From an uncultured Rhodoluna sp. (lineage in GTDB: Bacteria > Actinomycetota > Actinomycetes > Actinomycetales > Microbacteriaceae): a stretch of 7,201 bases of DNA. The first letter of the stretch is position 1. Each line of letters starts with the position of its first letter. Positions 1 through 5,096 of this stretch are shown in pieces. The translations under genes were made by a program, and so were the position numbers. The DNA is taken from NCBI GenBank assembly GCA_937898095.1, contig CALDKR010000006.1, forward strand, positions 1 to 7,201, in the 5' to 3' direction. A model generated the notes under the pieces. The model was not told the DNA's origin. It saw only the letters and a list, made by a program, of their open reading frames with translations, and did no database searches.

Positions 1-644
1 CGCTGCAAAATGTATGCGGCGTATCCGCCCTCAAATGGTTCGATGATTCCGTCATGAACCTCCCAGGTGAGATTGCAAACCTCATCGAGAAACCATCGGT
101 CGTGAGTTACAACCAAAAGCCCGCCCGAGTTTGCAGGCCATCGGGTCTTCAGATGCTTTGCCAGCCAGGCAACTCCCTCGATGTCTAGGTGGTTGGTTGG
201 CTCATCAAGCATCAAAATGTCGAGGTCTTGAACCAACAGTTTTGCTAGCGCAACACGTCGCCGCTGACCACCAGAGAGCGACCCGATCTGCTGATTCCAA
301 TCGAGATCATTCAACAGCCCGCCGATAACATCGCGAACTTTTGGATTGCCCGCCCATTCGTGCTCAGGCGTGTCGCCAACCACCGATTGAGCGATAGTTT
401 CATGCGGATCGATCTGATCAGCCTGATCGAGCAAACCGATGGTTAGGTCATTTCGATTCGTAATTCGGCCCGAGTCTGGCTCGATGCGCCGATTCAGAAG
501 CTTTAGCAGGGTCGATTTTCCGTCGCCGTTTCGACCCACGATTCCGATGCGATCGCCCTCGTTTACGCCGATTGTGATTTGGTCGAAGACCTTTTTGGTC
601 GGAAACTCAAGGCTGATTGATTCAGCGCCCAATAGGTGTGCCAT
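1..644 (-). CDS. ABC-F family ATPase, N-terminal 214 residues (runs off left edge)
   Basis: This is the first nucleotide-binding domain of an ABC-F protein, a soluble ribosome-associated family with two ATPase domains and no membrane segments. Visible motifs are Walker A GRNGDGKST (residues 37-45), a Q-loop near LDQ (72-74), signature LSGGQRRRVALA (123-134), Walker B LDILMLDEPTNHLD (141-154) and the H-loop in THDRWFLDEV (180-189). The EPTNHLD stretch with tandem-domain style is characteristic of ABC-F (EttA/Uup/Vga-like) rather than of an importer or exporter. The linker and second ATPase domain lie beyond position 1, so the subfamily cannot be settled. The ATG at 642-644 overlaps the ispE stop by one base (TAATG), and no good Shine-Dalgarno sequence is visible, which suggests translation coupled to ispE. 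The ispE/ABC-F order is common in actinobacteria. A role in translation or ribosome-protection resistance is inferred from the family only. Confidence 0.93.
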   Translation of the reverse strand, partial: MAHLLGAESISLEFPTKKVFDQITIGVNEGDRIGIVGRNGDGKSTLLKLLNRRIEPDSGRITNRNDLTIGLLDQADQIDPHETIAQSVVGDTPEHEWAGNPKVRDVIGGLLNDLDWNQQIGSLSGGQRRRVALAKLLVQDLDILMLDEPTNHLDIEGVAWLAKHLKTRWPANSGGLLVVTHDRWFLDEVCNLTWEVHDGIIEPFEGGYAAYILQ

Positions 645-1432
645 TAGCGTTCAACAACCGTTCCGAGGTTGTCAGAATGCGCCAATACAGCTTCATAGCC
701 AAGGATTCGCATTTGATTCGAAATTTCAACCGCCGATGCCTCGCTGCCAGCTAGCAAAACAACAGTTGGTCCTGAGCCTGAAACCATGGCATTGAGTGCA
801 CCGCACCGAATGCCATCTTGAAGAGTGATTGCTAATGATGGCATCAGATCAAGCGCTGCCTCTTGAAGATCGTTGTGCATAAATTCGGCTATCTCAAAAG
901 GGTTTCCGTTAGCCAGTGCGTCTATCAAATAGTGCGGATCAACCAAATAGTTTGCGTCATCGATCTCAAAATTGTTTTCATCACGAATTTCATCAAGTCG
1001 CTTAAAAACCTCTGGAGTCGACAGACCGCCCAGATTCGGCACGATAACCCAGTGCAGTCGCTGCCCTAGTTCAATTGAGCGAAGTTTCTCTCCGACGCCA
1101 TGCGCAACAGCGGTTCCGCCAAGCAGTGCAAAAGGAACATCGGCTCCGAGTTCAACGGCAGAGTCAACGAAGTCTTGTTTTGTTGACTCTGTTGCCCAGT
1201 GGCTTGCAAGCGCCAAAAGCGTGGCAGCCGCATCGGCCGAACCGCCACCCATGCCTCCGGCAACTGGCACATGCTTGTCGATTCCAATTGCAACCGGTAT
1301 TGGGTGGGCCAAGCTGGCCTTTTCGGCAACCATCTTCACGGCAATATTGCGGTGGACAGCTTCACCATCGTGGAGGACAAAGAGGTAGGTGTGAGAGATC
1401 TTGCCAACGGCATCTAGTGTTTCGTCATCCAT
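644..1432 (-). CDS. ispE: 4-diphosphocytidyl-2-C-methyl-D-erythritol kinase, N-terminally shortened
   Basis: IspE phosphorylates CDP-methylerythritol with ATP in the non-mevalonate (MEP) isoprenoid pathway and is a GHMP-family kinase. The glycine-rich ATP motif PVAGGMGGGSADAA lies at residues 56-69. The ELGADVPF block (94-101) contains the expected catalytic Asp98, and the C-terminal VSGSGPTV motif is at 217-224. At 262 residues it is short: the usual length is 280-310. The segment with the first motif (PA/PGK-(I/V)-N) and the following DGYH region is absent, about 43 residues by comparison with E. coli numbering (catalytic Asp141 there, 98 here). The ATG at 1432 is the only sensible start. 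It has AGGG seven bases upstream, and an in-frame TAG four codons upstream prevents extension. Without the first motif, activity is doubtful, so this may be a pseudogene, a rearranged copy or an assembly product. The stop overlaps the ABC-F start. Confidence 0.85.
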   Translation of the reverse strand: MDDETLDAVGKISHTYLFVLHDGEAVHRNIAVKMVAEKASLAHPIPVAIGIDKHVPVAGGMGGGSADAAATLLALASHWATESTKQDFVDSAVELGADVPFALLGGTAVAHGVGEKLRSIELGQRLHWVIVPNLGGLSTPEVFKRLDEIRDENNFEIDDANYLVDPHYLIDALANGNPFEIAEFMHNDLQEAALDLMPSLAITLQDGIRCGALNAMVSGSGPTVVLLAGSEASAVEISNQMRILGYEAVLAHSDNLGTVVER

Positions 1433-1439
1433 ATAGCAA

Positions 1440-1443
1440 CCCT
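1440..1443 (-). promoter_or_regulatory. Ribosome binding site for the shortened ispE frame
   Basis: AGGG on the minus strand, with seven bases between it and the ATG at 1432. It matters because it supports translation from this ATG even though the protein then lacks the family's N-terminal motif. It could still be chance. Confidence 0.4.
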
Positions 1444-1490
1444 ATCGAGGGCAAGGAGGGCTGAAGTGAGAAGGTAAACTTGTAAACCAA

Positions 1491-1566
1491 CCCTCCGTAG
1501 CTCAGTGGATAGAGCAAGAGCCTTCTAATCTCTTGGTCGCAGGTTCGATTCCTGCCGGGGGCGCCA
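1491..1566 (+). tRNA. tRNA-Arg (anticodon TCT), CCA encoded
   Basis: A 76-nt cloverleaf. Acceptor 5' strand is 1491-1497, D arm GCTC/GAGC at 1500-1503 and 1512-1515, and anticodon loop CTTCTAA at 1522-1528 with TCT at 1524-1526. The variable loop is 1534-1538, the T stem GCAGG/CCTGC is at 1539-1543 and 1551-1555 with loop TTCGATT, and the acceptor 3' strand is 1556-1562. Discriminator G1563 is followed by encoded CCA (1564-1566). It should decode AGA (and perhaps AGG). Two positions fail to pair: C1 opposite C72 at the end of the acceptor stem, and C31 opposite T39 at the base of the anticodon loop. All other stems pair, with one T-G wobble in the acceptor. It is divergent from ispE, with 58 bp between the two starts. 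A possible -10 box, TAAACT, is at 1475-1480, but no convincing -35 is seen. Confidence 0.92.
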
Positions 1567-1581
1567 GCTTTCACGACACCT

Positions 1582-1601
1582 GCGGTGGATTCGGCCACCG
1601 C
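1582..1601. other. Intergenic hairpin downstream of the tRNA
   Basis: GCGGTGG (1582-1588) and CCACCGC (1595-1601) form a perfect 7-bp stem with a 6-nt loop. It begins 15 bp after the tRNA CCA. It has no T-run, so it is more likely an RNA-processing structure or an extragenic palindrome than a terminator in its own right. A further GC-rich stem can be drawn between 1641-1646 and 1662-1667 (one G-T pair), so the whole 1567-1673 gap is rich in hairpins and holds no gene. Confidence 0.55.
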
Positions 1602-1607
1602 GTTGCT

Positions 1608-1631
1608 AAAACTGCGATTTTTCGCAGTTTT
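1608..1631. terminator. Bidirectional Rho-independent-type terminator
   Basis: AAAACTGCGA (1608-1617) and TCGCAGTTTT (1622-1631) are perfect inverted repeats, giving a 10-bp stem around a TTTT loop. The A-run/T-run flanks mean the hairpin ends in four U residues on either strand. It can therefore stop transcription of the tRNA from the left and of the membrane-protein/collagen unit from the right. The core is only six bp of mixed GC and the U-run is short, so efficiency may be moderate. Confidence 0.65.
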
Positions 1632-1673
1632 GAACGCACCGCGCTCGGGCCTCGCTGCCGGGGGCGCTCAGTG

Positions 1674-2177
1674 TCAGTCAGTAAATTCCAGCTCAGTTTT
1701 TGAGGTCAAAGCTAACTTTTTGTGATATTCGTGACCCTTCCAGCCGAGCTCAAGCCACAAAATAATCAGAATTGCCGGGATGACAATGTCGGTGATGATA
1801 AAAATCGGGAAATTGATTAGATACTCGAGATAAGCGCGTCCTGTAGTAATCGCTAGGTGCAAGTGGTTTATCGCCAGCATGATTGGCCAGGGCAGTGCAA
1901 CAAAAGGCACTGCATCAATCGCGTGACGTCGCCCAAGGGCTACCAGCGAAAAAATAATTGCAGGACCAACTGCTAGCACGACCCAGCTGGCAGTGCACAG
2001 AATCAGGATCGACTGTCTTACAACATCATTTTGTGAAGCAGGGTTCACAAAGAAAAAGACCGGAAAAGTTAGGACGATCAGCGAGAAAACCAGGCTGATA
2101 AAAATGCCTATGCTGGCAACTTTTAACCTGGTGACTCGCACTGAAGGTGCAGTTCCAATTTTGAAGATTTGCTTCAA
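1674..2177 (-). CDS. Four-helix integral membrane protein of unknown function
   Basis: I do not recognise a family. The 167-residue product has a short basic N-terminus (K2, K6, R14, R17, K19) followed by four hydrophobic stretches at about 20-44, 56-81, 89-110 and 119-143. It ends in a charged tail (150-167) with acidic residues at the end. The start is TTG at 2175-2177, supported by a well-placed GGAG six bases upstream. The gene lies 35 bp downstream of the collagen-like gene on the same strand, so the two are probably co-transcribed. It ends about 40 bp before the bidirectional hairpin at 1608-1631. The TM3 region is unusual in having His105 and His107 and three prolines (P91, P96, P98). 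A role in export, anchoring or assembly of the upstream fibre protein is suggested by position only. It could equally be an unrelated small membrane protein. Confidence 0.75.
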   Translation of the reverse strand: MKQIFKIGTAPSVRVTRLKVASIGIFISLVFSLIVLTFPVFFFVNPASQNDVVRQSILILCTASWVVLAVGPAIIFSLVALGRRHAIDAVPFVALPWPIMLAINHLHLAITTGRAYLEYLINFPIFIITDIVIPAILIILWLELGWKGHEYHKKLALTSKTELEFTD

Positions 2178-2183
2178 TTTATT

Positions 2184-2187
2184 CTCC
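2184..2187 (-). promoter_or_regulatory. Ribosome binding site that fixes a TTG start
   Basis: GGAG on the minus strand with a 6-nt spacer (AATAAA) before the TTG at 2177. No ATG or GTG at a similar distance competes, so this site decides the start of the membrane-protein gene. Confidence 0.65.
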
Positions 2188-2212
2188 GATGGGTGGATTG
2201 TGATGTTGAAAA

Positions 2213-4003
2213 CTAGTCAATTGCCGTCACTACTACCTGAGCTGAGGCAACTGCAGGGATTCCGGCTGGGCTGGTTACCGCACTGGCGCCGCTGTTGAGC
2301 TGAACGCCTGAACCATTGGCTGCAACCATAATTGTGTAGCTATCTCCGGGATCAACCGAAAGGGTGAAGTGACCGGTGACCGCTATTCTTTCGTCGGTCA
2401 AGCTGGAGCCGACTATTGAATCAGTGGTGGAATTTGCAACCCAGTTTGCCTGAGCTGTTCCATTTTTACTGAGCCAAGTGGCAATAGTTCGGTTGGCATT
2501 GCTGGTGTTATAGAGCTGCAGAATGTATGAAAGTTTATATTTGCCGCCCTGGGTAATTGTTATTGCGTTGCCCCCTGTCACTGACATGTTTCGCGATAAC
2601 GCGGTAGTGCCGAGCGGAACTGGCGTTGCTGTGCTTGCGGATAACACTGTGGTTGTGGTGTTCATGAATTGTCCGTAGGAACCGAATCCACTCAAGTCGC
2701 CCTGCGGGGTGACGTAAATCGAGCCGCTGGTGGCTGAATTGCCTCCGACCACGTATCCGATCTGAACCACAATTCCGTTTGTTGGCCAAGTGCTTGTGTA
2801 TCCACCATTAGTCGAAAGATAAATTGGTGCGCCAGACGTCAGGCCCGTAGTGTCAATTTGATGCACAAGTCCTTGGACTGTGACATAACCTTCGCCATTG
2901 GCTGCAATGTTTTGGGTTGCGATTCCGGCGACTCCAGTTGCGCCGGCCAGTGTCGAATTGTCTGCTGGCTGCACAATTATGTGGCCATCACCGCCAACAA
3001 TGCGAACAATCTGACCATCGTTTATTTGAGTGCCCGTGGCATTGGTAGCCAACAGAGCGGTTTCCTGACCCAGCTGATAGGTAATGTTGCCACCTTTACC
3101 TCTGAGGTTCAAGGTTCCGTCGGCATCATTCCAGCGAAGTCGACCAGGGGCATCGGCCGCAGAGGCGTTCACGTCGAATTGCAGATAGCCAAGAGTTCCA
3201 AGGTGGTCAAAGCCATCTAAATTCAACGAGATGGTGCTCGATGCATAAATCAGGGGAGCGGTTGCTGAAACCACGCCTGCTGGGCCCATTGGTCCAGTGG
3301 CGCCCTGAAGGGCAAGCGGAACCCAATAGTTGGATGAGGTGCTCGGAACTTCGCCAATTGGAGGTTCGCTGCTAGCAAACCACGACGAATTTGCATACGA
3401 AATGGCGTCATTTGCGGCATATCGAACGCTGTCGGTCCAGACGCCCTTCCAGACCAATCCTGATGTGCCAGTTGGTCCAACTGAGCCCTGAATTCCCTGA
3501 ATTCCCTGTGGTCCCTGTGGGCCAGTTGCACCAGTCGGGCCAGTTGCACCGGTCGGTCCTTGAATTCCTTGCGGCCCCGCGGGGCCTGTTGATCCGGTTG
3601 CACCAGTTGCCCCCGTTGCGCCGGCTGGGCCTGTCGGGCCTATAGGCCCAGTTGCCCCAGTTGCTCCGGTGTCACCCTTTGCCCCAGTTGATCCGGTGTC
3701 ACCCTTTGCTCCGGTTGCGCCGGTATCGCCTTTGACGCCGTCTATTCCATCGGCGCCAGCTTTGCCATCTTTTCCGTCAGTGCCACTTGAGCCCGAGGTT
3801 GGAGGGTCTGACGGATCCGATGAGCTGGTTGGTGTTACCGAGCTAGTTTCAGATGGGGTTGCGGAGCTTGAAGGAGATTCCGATGGCGCAGCCTGAGAGT
3901 TTTGAATCGACTGACTAATCAAAATGCTCGAGTTGACCGAAATTAGAACCGAGACCGCTATGGTGCTCAGCATTAGGCCAAATGAAGGTGTGAATTTGAA
4001 CAT
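2213..4003 (-). CDS. Collagen-like surface fibre protein with phage-fibre-like and C1q/TNF-like domains
   Basis: A 596-residue exported protein. Residues 8-32 form a hydrophobic signal peptide or signal anchor. A Ser/Thr/Pro-rich spacer (39-70) follows, then an uninterrupted Gly-X-Y stretch with glycine every third residue from G71 to G182, rich in GAT, GPT, GPQ and GDT triplets. Residues 185-233 form an aromatic module (WKGVW, then Y and W residues) like the CBM5/12-type inserts of bacterial and phage fibres, followed by a short second Gly-X-Y patch (234-243). Residues 282-436 (starting at PGRLRWNDADGTLNL) resemble the repeated central domain of phage tail-fibre and structural proteins. Residues 444-596 look like a C1q/TNF-type trimerising jelly roll. 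No LPXTG motif or C-terminal anchor is seen. The expected product is a trimeric stalked adhesin or surface filament. The start ATG has a G-rich ribosome binding site. It is probably in an operon with the downstream membrane protein. Confidence 0.85.
   Translation of the reverse strand: MFKFTPSFGLMLSTIAVSVLISVNSSILISQSIQNSQAAPSESPSSSATPSETSSVTPTSSSDPSDPPTSGSSGTDGKDGKAGADGIDGVKGDTGATGAKGDTGSTGAKGDTGATGATGPIGPTGPAGATGATGATGSTGPAGPQGIQGPTGATGPTGATGPQGPQGIQGIQGSVGPTGTSGLVWKGVWTDSVRYAANDAISYANSSWFASSEPPIGEVPSTSSNYWVPLALQGATGPMGPAGVVSATAPLIYASSTISLNLDGFDHLGTLGYLQFDVNASAADAPGRLRWNDADGTLNLRGKGGNITYQLGQETALLATNATGTQINDGQIVRIVGGDGHIIVQPADNSTLAGATGVAGIATQNIAANGEGYVTVQGLVHQIDTTGLTSGAPIYLSTNGGYTSTWPTNGIVVQIGYVVGGNSATSGSIYVTPQGDLSGFGSYGQFMNTTTTVLSASTATPVPLGTTALSRNMSVTGGNAITITQGGKYKLSYILQLYNTSNANRTIATWLSKNGTAQANWVANSTTDSIVGSSLTDERIAVTGHFTLSVDPGDSYTIMVAANGSGVQLNSGASAVTSPAGIPAVASAQVVVTAID
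3458..3793 (-). repeat. Gly-X-Y collagen-coding repeat block
   Basis: This 336-bp block encodes residues 71-182 with glycine at every third position and no interruption. Internal near-identical DNA units include a 27-bp tandem pair (3655-3708) and an 18-bp pair (3522-3539 and 3540-3557). GATTCC/GAATTCCCT-like 9-mers also repeat around 3487-3506. The register is always a multiple of nine bases, as expected for expansion by recombination or slippage that keeps the triplet frame. Confidence 0.95.
3655..3708 (-). repeat. 27-bp tandem duplication inside the collagen stalk
   Basis: Copies 3655-3681 and 3682-3708 match at 26 of 27 bases; the single C/A change turns GAT into GST in the protein. A more diverged third unit follows at 3709-3735. 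Each unit encodes nine residues (three triplets, ending GAKGDT). The near-identity suggests a recent duplication and a site where stalk length may vary. Confidence 0.9.
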
Positions 4004-4009
4004 CTAACG

Positions 4010-4017
4010 CCCCCCTC
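4010..4017 (-). promoter_or_regulatory. G-rich ribosome binding site of the collagen-like gene
   Basis: GAGGGGGG on the minus strand, with six bases between the G-run and the ATG at 4003. It is unusual in being a homopolymeric G-run, but the spacing is right and it supports the chosen start. Confidence 0.6.
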
Positions 4018-4059
4018 GGCACCTTGTTGCGATAAATTCGAGACCGAACTTAGGTTTGT

Positions 4060-4065
4060 ATTCTA
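4060..4065 (-). promoter_or_regulatory. Candidate -10 box for the collagen-like gene
   Basis: TAGAAT on the minus strand, matching TATAAT at four of six positions, would give a leader of about 50 nt before the ATG at 4003. The only -35 candidate, TTGGCT, is just 14 bp upstream, so the promoter is uncertain. Because there is no strong terminator after ldh, read-through from ldh is an alternative. Confidence 0.3.
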
Positions 4066-4085
4066 CTTAGCAACTAATTAGCCAA

Positions 4086-4097
4086 CGTCAGCTGACG
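4086..4097. promoter_or_regulatory. 12-bp perfect palindrome upstream of the collagen-like gene
   Basis: CGTCAGCTGACG reads the same on both strands. It lies 20-30 bp upstream of the candidate -10 box, where an operator or activator site would sit. It could also form a small hairpin (4-bp stem, AGCT loop) in the ldh transcript, but there is no following U-run. An 8-bp palindrome, CTAATTAG, is next to it at 4074-4081. Confidence 0.35.
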
Positions 4098-4101
4098 GTG
4101 C

Positions 4102-4115
4102 CTGAATTAATTCAG
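4102..4115. repeat. 14-bp palindrome spanning the ldh stop codon
   Basis: CTGAATTAATTCAG is a perfect palindrome that contains the last codons of ldh and its TAA stop (4107-4109). It may be a weak hairpin at the transcript end or a protein site, or simply chance in AT-rich sequence. Confidence 0.4.
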
Positions 4116-5057
4116 ACCTAATGATGCAATTGCCGACTTCAGCGCTTCGGTCGAAGCCTTGAATTTTTCAAGCTCAACCTCATTCAAATCAATCTCGATT
4201 GTTTTATCGGCACCGCGACGATTGACAATTGTCGGAACGCTAAGCGCTACATCTGAAACGCCAAGATAGTCATTGAGCACCGATGAAACCGGCAAAATAA
4301 CCGACTCATCTTTCAAAATCGCCTCGACGATGCGGGCAGCGCTAAGGCCAATTGCATAGTTTGTCGCACCCTTGCCCTCAATCACCTTGTATGCAGCGTT
4401 TTTCACGCTCAAGGCAATCTCATCCAATTCATTGCTCGATAGCGGCGAGCGACCACCGACTTTCCAGTCGCTAAGTCTGACCGGGCCAATTTTGGCCTCC
4501 GACCAAAGTGCAAATTCACTGTCGCCGTGCTCGCCAATAATCAAAGCGTGCACCGATTCGGTGCTGACTCCAACGCGCTCGGCAAGCTGCCAGCGCAAAC
4601 GTGATGAATCGAGCACTGTGCCAGACGAGAAGACGCGGTTTGCAGGCAACCCTGAGAACTTCAGTGCGGCATAGGCCAAAACGTCACAAGGATTGGTCAC
4701 CAGAACAAAGATCGCATCGGGCGCAAGTTTGACCAATTGAGGCATAAGTTTTTCGAGAATCGCCACATTGGTGGCAGCTAGATCGAGTCGCGATTGACCA
4801 GGCGCCTGCTTTGCACCCGCGGTGACCACAATCACATCGCTGTTGCGAACAACCTCGATGTCATCGCCACCATAAATCTGTGAGGGGTTGGTGAACTGAC
4901 TGCCGTGCGCTAAGTCAAGAACCTCAGCTTCAGCTTTGGCTTTGTTGGTGTCATAGAGTGCCACCTGACCTGCGATGCGCTTGATCAAAAGTGCATATGC
5001 AATGCTGGTGCCAACCGCACCCGCGCCAATAATTGAAACCTTGCTGCGTTGTGTCAT
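4107..5057 (-). CDS. ldh: L-lactate dehydrogenase (NAD-dependent)
   Basis: It interconverts pyruvate and L-lactate with NADH/NAD+ in the cytoplasm, the step that recycles NAD+ in fermentation or takes up lactate as a carbon source. The 316-residue length is normal. The Rossmann motif GAGAVG is at 11-16, and Asp36 is placed to bind the adenine ribose. The mobile loop GAKQAPGQSRLDL (81-93) carries Gln84 at the specificity position, which in malate dehydrogenase would be Arg, together with Arg90. Catalytic residues are Asp150 and Arg153 in LDSSRLRW and His177 in GEHGD. Arg155 and His170 match the fructose-1,6-bisphosphate-binding residues Arg173 and His188 of Bacillus LDH, so allosteric activation is plausible. 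The ATG start has only a weak GAAG two bases away. It is divergent from the khtT-like gene (86-bp gap), and no clear terminator follows it. Confidence 0.95.
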   Translation of the reverse strand: MTQRSKVSIIGAGAVGTSIAYALLIKRIAGQVALYDTNKAKAEAEVLDLAHGSQFTNPSQIYGGDDIEVVRNSDVIVVTAGAKQAPGQSRLDLAATNVAILEKLMPQLVKLAPDAIFVLVTNPCDVLAYAALKFSGLPANRVFSSGTVLDSSRLRWQLAERVGVSTESVHALIIGEHGDSEFALWSEAKIGPVRLSDWKVGGRSPLSSNELDEIALSVKNAAYKVIEGKGATNYAIGLSAARIVEAILKDESVILPVSSVLNDYLGVSDVALSVPTIVNRRGADKTIEIDLNEVELEKFKASTEALKSAIASLGLN

Positions 5058-5073
5058 ATCTTCAGTCTATGGC

Positions 5074-5096
5074 GGGCAATTGTGGCGAATTTGCCC
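5074..5096. promoter_or_regulatory. Inverted repeat in the ldh/khtT divergent promoter region
   Basis: GGGCAA (5074-5079) and TTGCCC (5091-5096) are a perfect 6-bp inverted repeat with an 11-bp spacer. The half-site centres are about 17 bp apart, close to one and a half helical turns. A further TTTGCC lies at 5099-5104. Its position between two divergent genes fits an operator, but promoter boxes on either side are weak and the repeat is short. Confidence 0.3.

Larger units (their letters stand above)
1552..1667. repeat. 13-bp direct repeat of the tRNA 3' end (1552-1564 and 1655-1667)
   Basis: CTGCCGGGGGCGC occurs at 1552-1564, covering the end of the T stem, the acceptor 3' strand, the discriminator and the first C of CCA. 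It recurs exactly at 1655-1667, 103 bp downstream and just before the stop of the membrane-protein gene. Duplicated tRNA 3' ends are the classic scar of integrase-mediated insertion at tRNA genes. No integrase is in the window and the interval is tiny, so a remnant att site, a decayed tRNA end or chance in GC-rich DNA are all open. Confidence 0.5.

Noticed and set aside
972..1388. Long plus-strand open frames opposite ispE (also around 439-795 and 1075-1464)
   Set aside because: They have no domain-like sequence or good ribosome binding sites, and each is a shadow of the clearly real minus-strand ispE and ABC-F genes.
1433..1490. A minus-strand frame ahead of ispE reading VYLL...ALLALDRVAIW, faintly like an IspE N-terminus joined by a frameshift
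   Set aside because: It lacks the GKxN and DGYH residues, the spacing is wrong, and it would run into the tRNA. I treat the resemblance as chance.
3391..3896. Plus-strand proline/serine-rich open frames opposite the collagen stalk
   Set aside because: The periodic composition is just the complement of Gly-X-Y codons; there is no start signal and the minus-strand protein explains the region.
2213..4003. The fibre gene as proof of a prophage
   Set aside because: The central domain is phage-like, but no other phage gene is in the window and the protein has an N-terminal export signal, so a cellular surface protein is the better reading for now.
4107..5057. Malate dehydrogenase instead of lactate dehydrogenase
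   Set aside because: The specificity loop has Gln84 where malate dehydrogenases carry Arg, and the GAKQ-PG-SRLDL pattern is of LDH type.
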